Part shown: positions 18,715-27,100 of the stretch, in pieces
How positions within the stretch are numbered: the stretch's first letter is position 1
Layout of the letters: each line of letters starts with the position of its first letter
DNA from: a virus
DNA length: 45,522 nt
IMG/VR virus record: IMGVR_UViG_3300044641_009149
Coordinates: 1-45,522 of that record
Direction: 5' to 3' (one strand)
Position numbers and translations under genes: made by a program
The notes under the pieces: model-generated
What the model was told of the DNA's origin: nothing
What the model saw: the letters and a program-made list of their open reading frames with translations, nothing else
The model's database searches: none

Positions 18715-18981
18715 ATGCTTCGCCCCAACGCCCGCCAGACCAAAGGACAAATCGCCAAAGGTGATGGCGCACTGAAAGGCACGTGCCCCGTGAATGGCAG
18801 TGCTGGTTCGGGTCGTGCCTTCACCATTACCCCCGTCGTTGGGTTGGGGCGTCAATGGGTCGGTGATAAGGACGCCAACGCCCGCCGCTTTGCAGAGCAG
18901 GCACGTGCTGACCGTATCGCTGCTGCCCGTGACCGCCTGCTGAATCGGGTGGGTCATTCGCCGCTCGCTGCCCGCTTCTGA
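18715..18981 (+). CDS. Hypothetical protein (GC-rich island 6)
   Basis: 88 residues, basic. A Lys/Gly-rich start (RQTKGQIAKGDGALKG), the central TITPVVGLGRQWVGD and the helix RRFAEQARADRIAAARDRLL. No known domain; basic charge suggests nucleic-acid contact. Ends at the direct repeat described at 18981. Confidence 0.6.
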   Translation: MLRPNARQTKGQIAKGDGALKGTCPVNGSAGSGRAFTITPVVGLGRQWVGDKDANARRFAEQARADRIAAARDRLLNRVGHSPLAARF

Positions 18982-19012
18982 GTCATTCGTGCGTCGGCAG
19001 TCATTCGTGCGT
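18981..19012 (+). repeat. 14-bp direct repeat AGTCATTCGTGCGT (x2)
   Basis: Identical copies at 18981-18994 and 18999-19012, right after the last GC-rich gene; a partial copy (GTCATTCG) lies at 18952-18959. They mark the 3' edge of the GC-rich island. Confidence 0.85.
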
Positions 19013-19038
19013 GTTTGGCAGGGGTCCGGGATTTATGC

Positions 19039-19065
19039 CCGCCCCGCCGGGCGGCGTGTTATAAT
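19039..19065 (+). promoter_or_regulatory. GC hairpin plus extended -10 promoter TGT-TATAAT
   Basis: CCGCCC / GGGCGG stem (19039-19054) directly before TG-T-TATAAT (19057-19065). The next ATG is about 145 nt away (19211), leaving a long leader with a GTAAC/GTTAC hairpin (19111-19129). A small RNA or a regulated 5' UTR is possible. Confidence 0.5.
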
Positions 19066-19210
19066 ATTATAAAGGTTAAACCCCCCGTATATAAAATCGA
19101 TGGGTCCCTGTAACCTACAAAGTGTTACGGAAGCAAGCTAATTATTACATTGAAGATTAAAAATTTTTTTGCCATATATAAAAACGAAAAAGGTTGTTTG
19201 TTTTACACAT

Positions 19211-19387
19211 ATGAAAAAAAATTCCGGGGAAATTTTTGAGACCATAGAGGTTGATCCAGTTAGCGGTGATTATTACATCAAAATTCCAGGTGAGATTATG
19301 AATGAACTTTCTTGGTATGAAGATACTGAGATTTCTTTTACTTTAGATGGTAATGATATTATTCTATCTGAAAGAAAGGAAGATTGA
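19211..19387 (+). CDS. AbrB/MazE-like small DNA-binding protein
   Basis: 58 residues from the ATG at 19211; an upstream TTG frame would add an unlikely 14 residues. SGDYYIKIPGEIMNELSWYE and DTEISFTLDGNDIILSER fit the swapped-hairpin fold: strand, P-x-E-I-M helix, D-x-E-I-x-F strand, final strand. Such proteins act as transition-state regulators or antitoxins; no toxin partner is adjacent. It could regulate nearby promoters. It lies at the change from GC-rich to AT-rich DNA. Confidence 0.65.
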   Translation: MKKNSGEIFETIEVDPVSGDYYIKIPGEIMNELSWYEDTEISFTLDGNDIILSERKED

Positions 19388-19412
19388 CATTGAATACATA
19401 ATGTTGTATGAT
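19384..19412 (+). promoter_or_regulatory. Strong sigma70-like promoter TTGACA-N17-TATGAT
   Basis: Consensus -35 (19384-19389) and a near-consensus -10 (19407-19412) with 17-nt spacing, starting inside the stop of the AbrB-like gene and 22 nt before the glycosyltransferase ATG. Confidence 0.8.
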
Positions 19413-19434
19413 ACTGAAGTAACTACTTTCTATT

Positions 19435-20193
19435 ATGGCTAAAGGATTTACGGTAAAAGCAAAATCGCCCGTCACTCAAACAGTAACAGAGGAATGGGAT
19501 TATAATCTCGCGCGAGAAATGGTAAGAGGGAAATCCATTGTCTTTTGTCTTCCTGGGCGGGGTGTTTCATATACCTATCTGAAAAACTTTGTGCAACTCT
19601 GTTTTGATTTGGTGCAGAGCGGGGCAAGCATTCAAATCTCACAGGACTACTCTTCAATGGTCAACTTTGCCCGTTGCAAGTGTCTTGGTGCAAACGTATT
19701 ACGTGGACCAGATCAGGTACCATGGGATGGTAAACTGAATTATGATTGGCAGTTGTGGATTGATTCTGACATTGTATTCAACACTGAAAAATTCTGGCAA
19801 CTGGTGCTAATGGACAAAGATATTGCTTCTGGTTGGTATGCAACAGAAGATGGTCACACAACTTCGGTTGCTCATTGGATGGAAGAAGATGACTTTAGAA
19901 ACAATGGTGGTGTGATGAATCATGAAACCGTTGAAAGCATCTCAAAGCGTCGTAAACCATTCACTGTGGATTATGCAGGTTTTGGTTGGTTGCTGATTAA
20001 GCACGGTGTCTTTGAGCACTCTGAAATGAAGTATCCTTGGTTCGCACCAAAGATGCAGGTTTTCGAATCAGGAGAAGTGCAGGATATGTGCGGTGAGGAC
20101 GTATCTTTCTGTCTGGATGCAAAGGAGGCAGGATTTGAAATCTGGTGCGATCCACGCATTCGTGTTGGGCATGAAAAAACAAGAATCATCTGA
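19435..20193 (+). CDS. GT-A type glycosyltransferase-like protein
   Basis: 252 residues. W-I-D110-S-D112-IVF is the DxD metal/nucleotide-sugar motif of GT-A enzymes, preceded by a Rossmann-like start (KSIVFCLPGRGVSYTYLKNF) and followed by DYAGFGWLLIKHGVF and CGEDVSFCLDAKEAG, typical of family 2-like acceptor-side motifs. No membrane segment. Cyanophages often carry such enzymes; targets could be phage DNA, virion proteins or host surface glycans. It has the strongest promoter in the window. Confidence 0.8.
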   Translation: MAKGFTVKAKSPVTQTVTEEWDYNLAREMVRGKSIVFCLPGRGVSYTYLKNFVQLCFDLVQSGASIQISQDYSSMVNFARCKCLGANVLRGPDQVPWDGKLNYDWQLWIDSDIVFNTEKFWQLVLMDKDIASGWYATEDGHTTSVAHWMEEDDFRNNGGVMNHETVESISKRRKPFTVDYAGFGWLLIKHGVFEHSEMKYPWFAPKMQVFESGEVQDMCGEDVSFCLDAKEAGFEIWCDPRIRVGHEKTRII

Positions 20194-20197
20194 GAAA

Positions 20198-20365
20198 ATG
20201 GCAGAGGAAACGTATAACATCATCTGCAAGGGAAGAAAGATTTATTCCTCACTCACTGAAGAAGAATATTTCAATGTAATGGAGGATCTGTCGATTGAAT
20301 ATTATCAGACAGGTTCTCCACGCCCTGAAGATATTGAAACAGAAATTATTGGAGAATTAGATTAA
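20198..20365 (+). CDS. Conserved cyanophage hypothetical protein
   Basis: 55 residues: AEETYNIICKGRKIYSSLTE, then EEYFNVMEDLSIEYYQTGSP and an acidic tail, a pattern I recall from cyanophages. The ATG at 20198 is preferred because it starts the conserved part; the ATG at 20171, inside the previous gene, is an alternative. TAATG coupling to the next gene. Function unknown. Confidence 0.72.
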   Translation: MAEETYNIICKGRKIYSSLTEEEYFNVMEDLSIEYYQTGSPRPEDIETEIIGELD

Positions 20366-20511
20366 TGGCAATTAAAAAATCACTCAGCGGCAATAAAATC
20401 ATCGAGTCTCATCCAAAGAATACTCGGCAAGGATGTGGGTCTAATACCAAGTATGCAGCGTCTTCTCGCAATAAAGCTCGTAAAAAATACAGAGGGCAAG
20501 GGAAAGGATAA
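20365..20511 (+). CDS. Conserved basic cyanophage protein
   Basis: 48 residues, very basic (MAIKKSLSGNKIIESHPKNT, then SRNKARKKYRGQGKG). I recall near-identical small proteins at this place in other T4-like cyanophages. Probably nucleic-acid binding, by charge only. Below common length cut-offs. Confidence 0.75.
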   Translation: MAIKKSLSGNKIIESHPKNTRQGCGSNTKYAASSRNKARKKYRGQGKG

Positions 20512-20520
20512 TCAACCAAG

Positions 20521-21111
20521 ATGTATCATTTAGATGGAAATGATGAATGGAATACTATAAATTCATCAGATCTTTGGGTATACAATAAATTATTTTTAAG
20601 TCGGATGTTGGGGTATACATGTGGTCCTGTTGGGACTACAGTTCCCAAACCCGACTTTTATATTGTTCGACCTTCTTTTAATTTACTTGGAATGGGGCGT
20701 TTTGCTCGTAAAGAATGGATTGAAAAACACACCGATAATATTCATCCTGCAGAATTTTGGTGTGAAATTTTTGAAGGCGAGCACATTAGTGTTGATTTTT
20801 ATCATAAAAAAGCAGAATTAGTCGTAATTGGAACTCGGGATGATCATGAACCTCTTTATAAGTGGAAAAAGTGGCAAAAAATAGATAAAGATATTTCTTT
20901 TCCGGATATTTTAAACAATTTAGTAGGCAATTACGAATGGATTAATTGTGAATTTATCGGGGAAAATCTAATAGAAGTTCATTTTCGTAGAAATCCTGAT
21001 TTTCGTTATGGAAATTCTGTTGCGATTCCCGTTTGGGATGATAAAAAAATCAAAAATATGAAATTCATTGAAGACAATGACTATCATCGTAAAGGTTTTT
21101 ATATAAAATAA
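20521..21111 (+). CDS. Conserved cyanophage protein of unknown function
   Basis: 196 residues. The start MYHLDGNDEWNTINSSDLWV, then KLFLSRMLGYTCGPVGTTVP, FYIVRPSFNLLGMGR and FWCEIFEGEHISVDF match a protein I recall as conserved in T4-like cyanophages. The late segment INCEFIGENLIEVHFR suggests an ATP-grasp-like or carboxylate-binding fold, but that is inference. It sits between the basic small protein and speD. Confidence 0.75.
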   Translation: MYHLDGNDEWNTINSSDLWVYNKLFLSRMLGYTCGPVGTTVPKPDFYIVRPSFNLLGMGRFARKEWIEKHTDNIHPAEFWCEIFEGEHISVDFYHKKAELVVIGTRDDHEPLYKWKKWQKIDKDISFPDILNNLVGNYEWINCEFIGENLIEVHFRRNPDFRYGNSVAIPVWDDKKIKNMKFIEDNDYHRKGFYIK

Positions 21112-21114
21112 ATA
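21106..21114 (+). promoter_or_regulatory. T4-like late-promoter motif before speD
   Basis: AAATAAATA overlapping the previous stop (21109-21111), 36 nt before the preferred speD ATG. Matches the core of the late promoters at 21787, 35875 and 45129 with one change. Confidence 0.45.
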
Positions 21115-21149
21115 AATTTTTACCGCAAAATGAATTGAAACAGTTTTCG

Positions 21150-21476
21150 ATGGGCAGACACCTACTTTTAGAGGTGTATGATGTAAAATTTGATATCATT
21201 AATGATGTAACTTCTCTCCAAGAAGCAATGGTGAAAGGTATAAAACGTGCCAATATGACGATTTTAAATATTTTTTCACATTGTTTCATTCCACAGGGAT
21301 GCACAGTGGTCATTGCCCTTGCGGAAAGTCATGTTTCCTGCCATACTTGGCCAGAGGAAGGTTGTATTGCGGTAGATGTTTATACTTGTGGGGAAGGAAA
21401 TCCTAAATTAATCGCTCTAGAAATGTTAAAATACCTCAATTCTGACAATTATTTTCTACGTGAAGTCGATCGTTAA
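21150..21476 (+). CDS. speD: S-adenosylmethionine decarboxylase, short prokaryotic type
   Basis: 108 residues from the ATG at 21150. Class 1B enzymes start MGRH, as this one does; a TTG at 21135 adds five residues. AdoMet decarboxylase makes decarboxylated AdoMet for spermidine synthesis. The self-processing site is intact: E59-S60-H61 within AESHVSCHTWPEEG, where S60 becomes the pyruvoyl group, and C80 in VYTCGE is the expected acid/base residue. It is slightly shorter than bacterial homologues (about 125). Common in cyanophages; polyamines may help DNA packing or host photosystem function. Confidence 0.92.
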   Translation: MGRHLLLEVYDVKFDIINDVTSLQEAMVKGIKRANMTILNIFSHCFIPQGCTVVIALAESHVSCHTWPEEGCIAVDVYTCGEGNPKLIALEMLKYLNSDNYFLREVDR

Positions 21477-21484
21477 ATAGAAAT

Positions 21485-21534
21485 AAGGAGATAGCAACCT
21501 CCTTTATAAAAGTTCTGTTTTATTTTTAAAACAG
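21485..21534 (+). promoter_or_regulatory. Two hairpins upstream of the 21543 gene
   Basis: Stem 1: AAGGAG / CTCCTT (21485-21504). Stem 2: CTGTTTTA-TTTT-TAAAACAG (21515-21534), 8 bp, whose 3' arm touches the AGGAG ribosome site (21533-21537). Stem 1 contains a second AAGGAG. They could end the speD transcript or limit translation of the next gene. Confidence 0.6.
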
Positions 21535-21542
21535 GAGCTAAA

Positions 21543-21785
21543 ATGTCAAATTTACCAGTCGATCGTGATTCAAATTATATGAGAGAAATGTGGGGCACTA
21601 CCCGCCTGATTACAGATTATGATACCGTATCACCAAAAAGAGTCATTCAAGAGGTTATGCACGATTTAGCACCCAAGCATGACTTAAAAAAACAACAAGA
21701 ATTGCATGAAAAAATTCGCAATGATGAAGATTATGATGATTGGGAATATGGCACTGAACCTGGATATGGTTCTTCCTGGAAATAA
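21543..21785 (+). CDS. Hypothetical protein before baseplate genes
   Basis: 80 residues, acidic with a Gly/Tyr tail (DDWEYGTEPGYGSSW). Good AGGAG site 5 nt before the ATG. Its C-terminus recalls small structural-cluster proteins in cyanophages, but the function is unknown. Confidence 0.7.
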   Translation: MSNLPVDRDSNYMREMWGTTRLITDYDTVSPKRVIQEVMHDLAPKHDLKKQQELHEKIRNDEDYDDWEYGTEPGYGSSWK

Positions 21786-21786
21786 A

Positions 21787-21794
21787 CATAAATA
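21787..21794 (+). promoter_or_regulatory. T4-like late promoter CATAAATA before gp25
   Basis: CATAAATA 22 nt upstream of the gp25 start, in an intergenic gap. This fits the gp55-type sigma recognition sequence of T4-like late genes. Confidence 0.65.
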
Positions 21795-21815
21795 ATCCAA
21801 GAAATTTCATATCCA

Positions 21816-22217
21816 ATGGCAGTCACACGAATATCTAGATCATTTAAGGATATTAGTCTGTCTTTTGATCCACATCCAGTGACAAAAGACCTGCCAATTT
21901 TGAAAAATCAAAATGCGATTACTCGCTCTATTCGCAACCTTGTAGAAACAATTCCAAACGAAAGATTTTTTAATCCAAATTTGGGATCTGATGTTCGTTC
22001 TAGCTTGTTTGATTTTGTTGATTTTGCAACAGCATCTGTAATTAGAGAGCAAATTATCAATACAATTTCCAATTATGAGCCTAGAGTTGATAATGTGGAT
22101 ATTGAAGTCAATCCAAGTCCAGATACAAATGAATTTGAAGTGACTGTAATTTTTGATATTATTGGGCAAGAAGTACCAACACAACAGTTTTCATTCATAT
22201 TAGAGGCAACAAGATAA
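21816..22217 (+). CDS. gp25: gp25-like baseplate wedge protein
   Basis: 133 residues, as in T4 gp25 (132). ISRSFKDISLSFDPHPVTKD and NAITRSIRNLVETIPNERFF carry the expected pattern, and NPNLGSDVRSSLFDF is the GPW/gp25 family signature near the middle. gp25 sits with gp6 and gp53 in the wedge and helps start sheath assembly. It is followed 2 nt later by gp6, as in other cyanomyoviruses, and has a late promoter. Confidence 0.93.
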   Translation: MAVTRISRSFKDISLSFDPHPVTKDLPILKNQNAITRSIRNLVETIPNERFFNPNLGSDVRSSLFDFVDFATASVIREQIINTISNYEPRVDNVDIEVNPSPDTNEFEVTVIFDIIGQEVPTQQFSFILEATR

Positions 22218-22218
22218 A

Positions 22219-24186
22219 ATGCCTTTTACTCAATTTACAAATCTAGATTTCGATCAGATAAAAACTTCAATCAAAGATTATCTCCGTGCTAACTCTACAT
22301 TTACGGACTTTGATTTTGAAGGATCTAATTTTTCTGTTTTAATTGATACGTTAGCGTATAATACCTACATTACGGCATTTAACTCTAACATGATTGTCAA
22401 CGAATCCTTTTTGGATTCTGCAACTGTAAGAGAAAATGTCGTTTCTTTGTCTAGGAATATTGGATACGTTCCTTATTCAAGAAATGCTGCGAGTGCAATC
22501 GTTTCATTTAGTATTACCGTAGAACCAGACCAACTGTTGCAGGATGGAACTCCTGTCTATACCCCATCAATCACCCTTCAAGCAGGTCTTGTATGCACGG
22601 GTCTTGTGAGAGGGTCTTCATATGTATTTTCGATTCCAGAAAGCGTTACAGTGCCCGTGGTGAATGGTGTAGCATCTTTTGACAACATCACAATTCGAGA
22701 AGGAACATTCTTAACAAAGAAATTTACTGTAAACGCATCATTAGACCAAAAATTTGTATTAGATAATTCTTATATTGATACATCGACAATCAGAGTTTAT
22801 GTAAAAGGTGTAAGTGATAGTGGTCTTGGATCTTTATATTCTTTGGTTGATAATATTTTTGATGTAAACTCAAACTCAGAAATCTTTCTAATTCAAGAAG
22901 TCCAAGATGAAAAATATCAACTTCTGTTTGGAGATGGTATTTTTGGTAAAAAACTTGAAAACGCTTCAGTTATTACTGCAAATTATATTGTAACCAGCGG
23001 TAAAGATGGAAATGGTGCTGACACATTTGCATTTGCAGGATCTTTTAAAGATGCCGATGACCAAAACGTAATTGTAACAAACACAATTACGGTTACTACA
23101 AATCAAAGTGCTCAGAATGGATCTGATATCGAAACCATTGATTCAATTCGCTACTTTGCTCCACGATTGTATTCATCGCAATACAGAGCAGTCACTGCAA
23201 GTGATTATGAATCGATTATTAAATCTAAAATTTATAGAAATGCAGAATCAGTTTCTGTCATTGGAGGAGAAGAATTAGACCCTCCAGAGTATGGTTCAGT
23301 TTCGATTAGTATTAAACCAAAAAATGGTACTTTTGTTTCAGATTTCGATAAAGAGCAAATTCTCTCCAAGCTAACACAATATAGTGTTTCTGGTATACGC
23401 CCCAAAATTATAGATCTTAAGATACTGTATGTTGAAGTTGAATCTTATGTTTATTACAATTATAATCAGATTGGAAGTGTTTCTGATTTAAAAACAAGAG
23501 TAACCAATTCTCTTAACAAATATTCTCAATCTGTTGATTTGAATAAGTTTGGGGGTAGATTTAAATATAGTAAGTTACTTCAGGTAATTGATAACACAGA
23601 TACTGCAATTACTTCAAACATCACTAGAGTAAGAATTAGAAGGGATTTAAAAGCACTCATAGACCGTCCAGCACAATATGAAATATGTTTTGGTAATCAA
23701 TTTCATGTTAACGAAACGGTCAATAAAATTGGATACAATATCAAATCAACAGGATTCAATATCAAAGACGAACCGGACACAGTATATTTGACAGATACCC
23801 CAAATTCGGATGGAATTACAGGAGTAATTTCGATAGTAAAACCGATTGAGTCCTCTACTGTAGGAGTTGCCACTACAACGTCTTTATCCCCATTTATTGT
23901 AGTTCAATCTGCCGGTGTTGTAAATTACAAAAACGGAGAAATAACTCTCAATACAGTTACAATTACAAATACTGATTTATCAAATGATTTAATACGAATT
24001 CAAGCATATCCCGAATCAAATGATGTAATTGGTCTTAAAGACCTTTATATATCATTTGATTTTTCGGAAAGTGAAATAAATATGGTAAAAGATACAATTG
24101 CATCTGGAGAAGATATATCCGGTGTTGTTTTTACAAAAAATTCTTATCGTTCAAGCTATTCAAACGGGAAATTAATGAGGTCATAA
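22219..24186 (+). CDS. gp6: gp6-like baseplate wedge protein
   Basis: 655 residues, close to T4 gp6 (660). The N-terminal DFDFEGSNFSVLIDTLAYNT, then NMIVNESFLDSATVRENVVSL and IGYVPYSRNAASA are typical of gp6/baseplate J-like proteins. The middle has the LLFGDGIFGKKLENAS beta segment, and ITRVRIRRDL lies toward the C-terminus. gp6 rings join the six wedges of the baseplate. Encoded just after gp25 and 2 nt before the giant virion gene, so they form one late operon. Confidence 0.93.
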   Translation: MPFTQFTNLDFDQIKTSIKDYLRANSTFTDFDFEGSNFSVLIDTLAYNTYITAFNSNMIVNESFLDSATVRENVVSLSRNIGYVPYSRNAASAIVSFSITVEPDQLLQDGTPVYTPSITLQAGLVCTGLVRGSSYVFSIPESVTVPVVNGVASFDNITIREGTFLTKKFTVNASLDQKFVLDNSYIDTSTIRVYVKGVSDSGLGSLYSLVDNIFDVNSNSEIFLIQEVQDEKYQLLFGDGIFGKKLENASVITANYIVTSGKDGNGADTFAFAGSFKDADDQNVIVTNTITVTTNQSAQNGSDIETIDSIRYFAPRLYSSQYRAVTASDYESIIKSKIYRNAESVSVIGGEELDPPEYGSVSISIKPKNGTFVSDFDKEQILSKLTQYSVSGIRPKIIDLKILYVEVESYVYYNYNQIGSVSDLKTRVTNSLNKYSQSVDLNKFGGRFKYSKLLQVIDNTDTAITSNITRVRIRRDLKALIDRPAQYEICFGNQFHVNETVNKIGYNIKSTGFNIKDEPDTVYLTDTPNSDGITGVISIVKPIESSTVGVATTTSLSPFIVVQSAGVVNYKNGEITLNTVTITNTDLSNDLIRIQAYPESNDVIGLKDLYISFDFSESEINMVKDTIASGEDISGVVFTKNSYRSSYSNGKLMRS

Positions 24187-24187
24187 T

Positions 24188-27100
24188 ATGATACAGACGG
24201 GTTTTGAATCTAGGGTAAAAATACAGCAAATAATCGACAGTCAACTTCCAGAATTTATCTTAGACGAAAGTCCAAAGGCTGCAGAGTTTTTAAAGCAGTA
24301 TTATATTTCTCAAGAGTATCAAGGTGGTCCAGTAGATATTGCTGAGAATCTAGACCAGTATATTAATATCGATAATCTCATTCCAGAGGTAGTTTCAGGA
24401 TACACGACTCTTGTAGGAGATATAAGCGCATCATCAACAAGTATTACTGTATCAAATACTAAAGGGTTTCCTCAAAAGTATGGATTGTTAAAAATTAATG
24501 ATGAAATCATTACATACACGGATTTATCTGAAAATACTTTTACTGGTTGTGTAAGAGGATTTAGTGGAGTTACAAACTACCATAAAGATTTAAAATATGG
24601 GGAATTGGTTTTTAGTGAATCCTCTGCAAGTTCTCACACTTCTGGGACTTCTGTAGAAAATTTAAGTTCTTTATTTTTACAAGAATTTTATAAAAAAATA
24701 AAGTTTAGTTTAACTCCTGGATTAGAAGGTCTTAGTTTTACAGAAAACTTAAATGTTGGAAATTTTATAAAAGAAGCGAGAACTTTATATGAATCTAAGG
24801 GAACTGCAGAATCCTTTAGAATTTTATTTAATGTTTTGTATGGAGAAACTCCAAGTGTAATTGATTTAGAGCAGTTTTTAATCAAACCTTCTGATGCTGG
24901 ATATATTAGAAGAGATGTTGCAATCATAAGCAATATTTCAGGAAATCCGACTAAGTTGGTTGGGCAGACAATTTATAAGTCAACAGATGAAACAGGAACT
25001 AGTGCTGCAGTATCTGAAGTAGAAACTATTACTCGAAATGGAATAACATACTATAAACTTAACTTTTTTGTTGGATATGATGACACATATCCTAATGTTA
25101 CAGGAACGTTTGTAATTACACCAAATACAAAAGTCGTTGAGGAAGTAACGGTTTCTCCATTAGAATCTGGAGAAGCAGTTATCAGTGTTGATTCTACAAT
25201 TGGATTTAAAGATTCGGGAAGTATTTTTTTCGGGTCTAATGAAATTTTTTATTCTGATAAAAGTGTCAATCAATTTTTGGGTTGTTATGTTAAATCCGAA
25301 GATTCTGTAACTATACCAAAAACATCATTTTTAATTTCAAATGAAACTTACTTTGGATATGAAGATGGTGATACCTCTAAAAAAGTAGAATTTAGAATTA
25401 CTGGAGTATTGTCCAATCTCAATATTGAAAGTGAAGATTATCAATTATTGGATAATGATATTATCTTCCCAAAAAATCTTGGAGAGGTAATAGAACGAGG
25501 TGATACAACAAAAGAAATATTTGCAAATTCTTGGATTTATAATACAAGTTCCAGATATCAGATTGATTCCTTCATAGGAAATACCATAACAACAAAATCT
25601 AATATTGATGTATCCAGTTTAAAAGTAGGTGATACTGTTGAAATTTTAAGAAGAAACACGGAAATTGTTGTTACCGGATTTGATAACGTAAATATCAATT
25701 CAATTTCTGAAAATACTGTTACGATTAATGTAAGCACTTCTTCATTAAATTCTTTAGATGAATATGATGTTAGAAGAATTCTTAATAAAGCATCATCTTC
25801 AATAGTTCCAATTGATTTTGGAAATAATAAAATAGTGTCTGATGTACAAAATGTTTATGTTGAAAGACCAGATAATTTATACGTTGCGTCTAATTCTTTG
25901 CCATCATATCAGATAGAAGTTGATGTTTTTGGATATAATGTTTTCGAGTTGACTGGATATGATACAAATACAGAAGCATATTCAATAATTGATTTTGATA
26001 CAGAAATTTCTTTTATAACTGGAGACAGGGTTTTTTACTCTGCAGATGCCCCCATTGATGGATTGGAAGAGGGTAGTTATTTTGTTGAGGTATTGAGTAA
26101 TAAAAGACAGGTTAAATTATATTTAAGTGGTCCTGTAGTTGGAAGCGACGATTTTGTTTACTTTGGCGCTGGTCAATCATCAACTCCAACCGGAACTCAT
26201 AAATTCACTCTCTATTCTCAGAAATCAAATAAAATTTCTGGTCAAAAAATACTCAAAAAGTTTAAACTAAATCCAGAATTAGGAAGTAATGAATCTCACA
26301 GCACACTTCCTGGAGCTACTGGAATTTTAAAAAATGGAGTTGAGATATACAATTTTAAAACAAATGATAAAATTTATTATGGTCCAATTGAAAATGTAGA
26401 TGTTTTAAATGGTGGCAGTGAATTTGATGTAATTAATCCCCCTCTCTTAGAATTGTCTTATGGATCCGGATTAATTCAACCAGTAGTAATTGGATCTGTT
26501 GAAAAAATATTTGTAGATCCCCAAGATTTTGATATCGATGTTATTGTTTCAATTGCCCTTACGGGTGGAAATGGATCTGGGGCAAGTTTCCAGCCAATCG
26601 TTGAAAAATACGTAAGAGAATTAGAATTTGATGCAAGGTCTACATCTATCGGTGGAGGACTGGATGTTACTAATGATAGAATTTCTTTTGCATCGACACA
26701 CAATTTATCCAATGGTCAACCTATTGTATATGATAGAAACTTTAATTCTGCAATTGGAGTTGGTACCTTTAATGGATCCAATTTAGACCAATCAAAAACT
26801 TTAATAACTGGAGCAACATATTACACTAAAGTTGTAAACGATAAAACTATTGAAATATATCAGTCATTCTCAGATTACAGCGTAGGTGTTAACACAGTAG
26901 GATTTACCACAATAGGGAATTCAGGAATTCAAAAGTTTAAAACCGAACCAAAAAATAGACTTACTGGAATTTCCGTAATTAACAAGGGATCGGGATATGC
27001 AAATAGAACTCTGAGAGTATCGCAAACAGGAATATCCACGTATAATAATACAGTTACTTTTAAAAATCACGGATTTGGTGATGGTGAAATTGTTTCTTAT

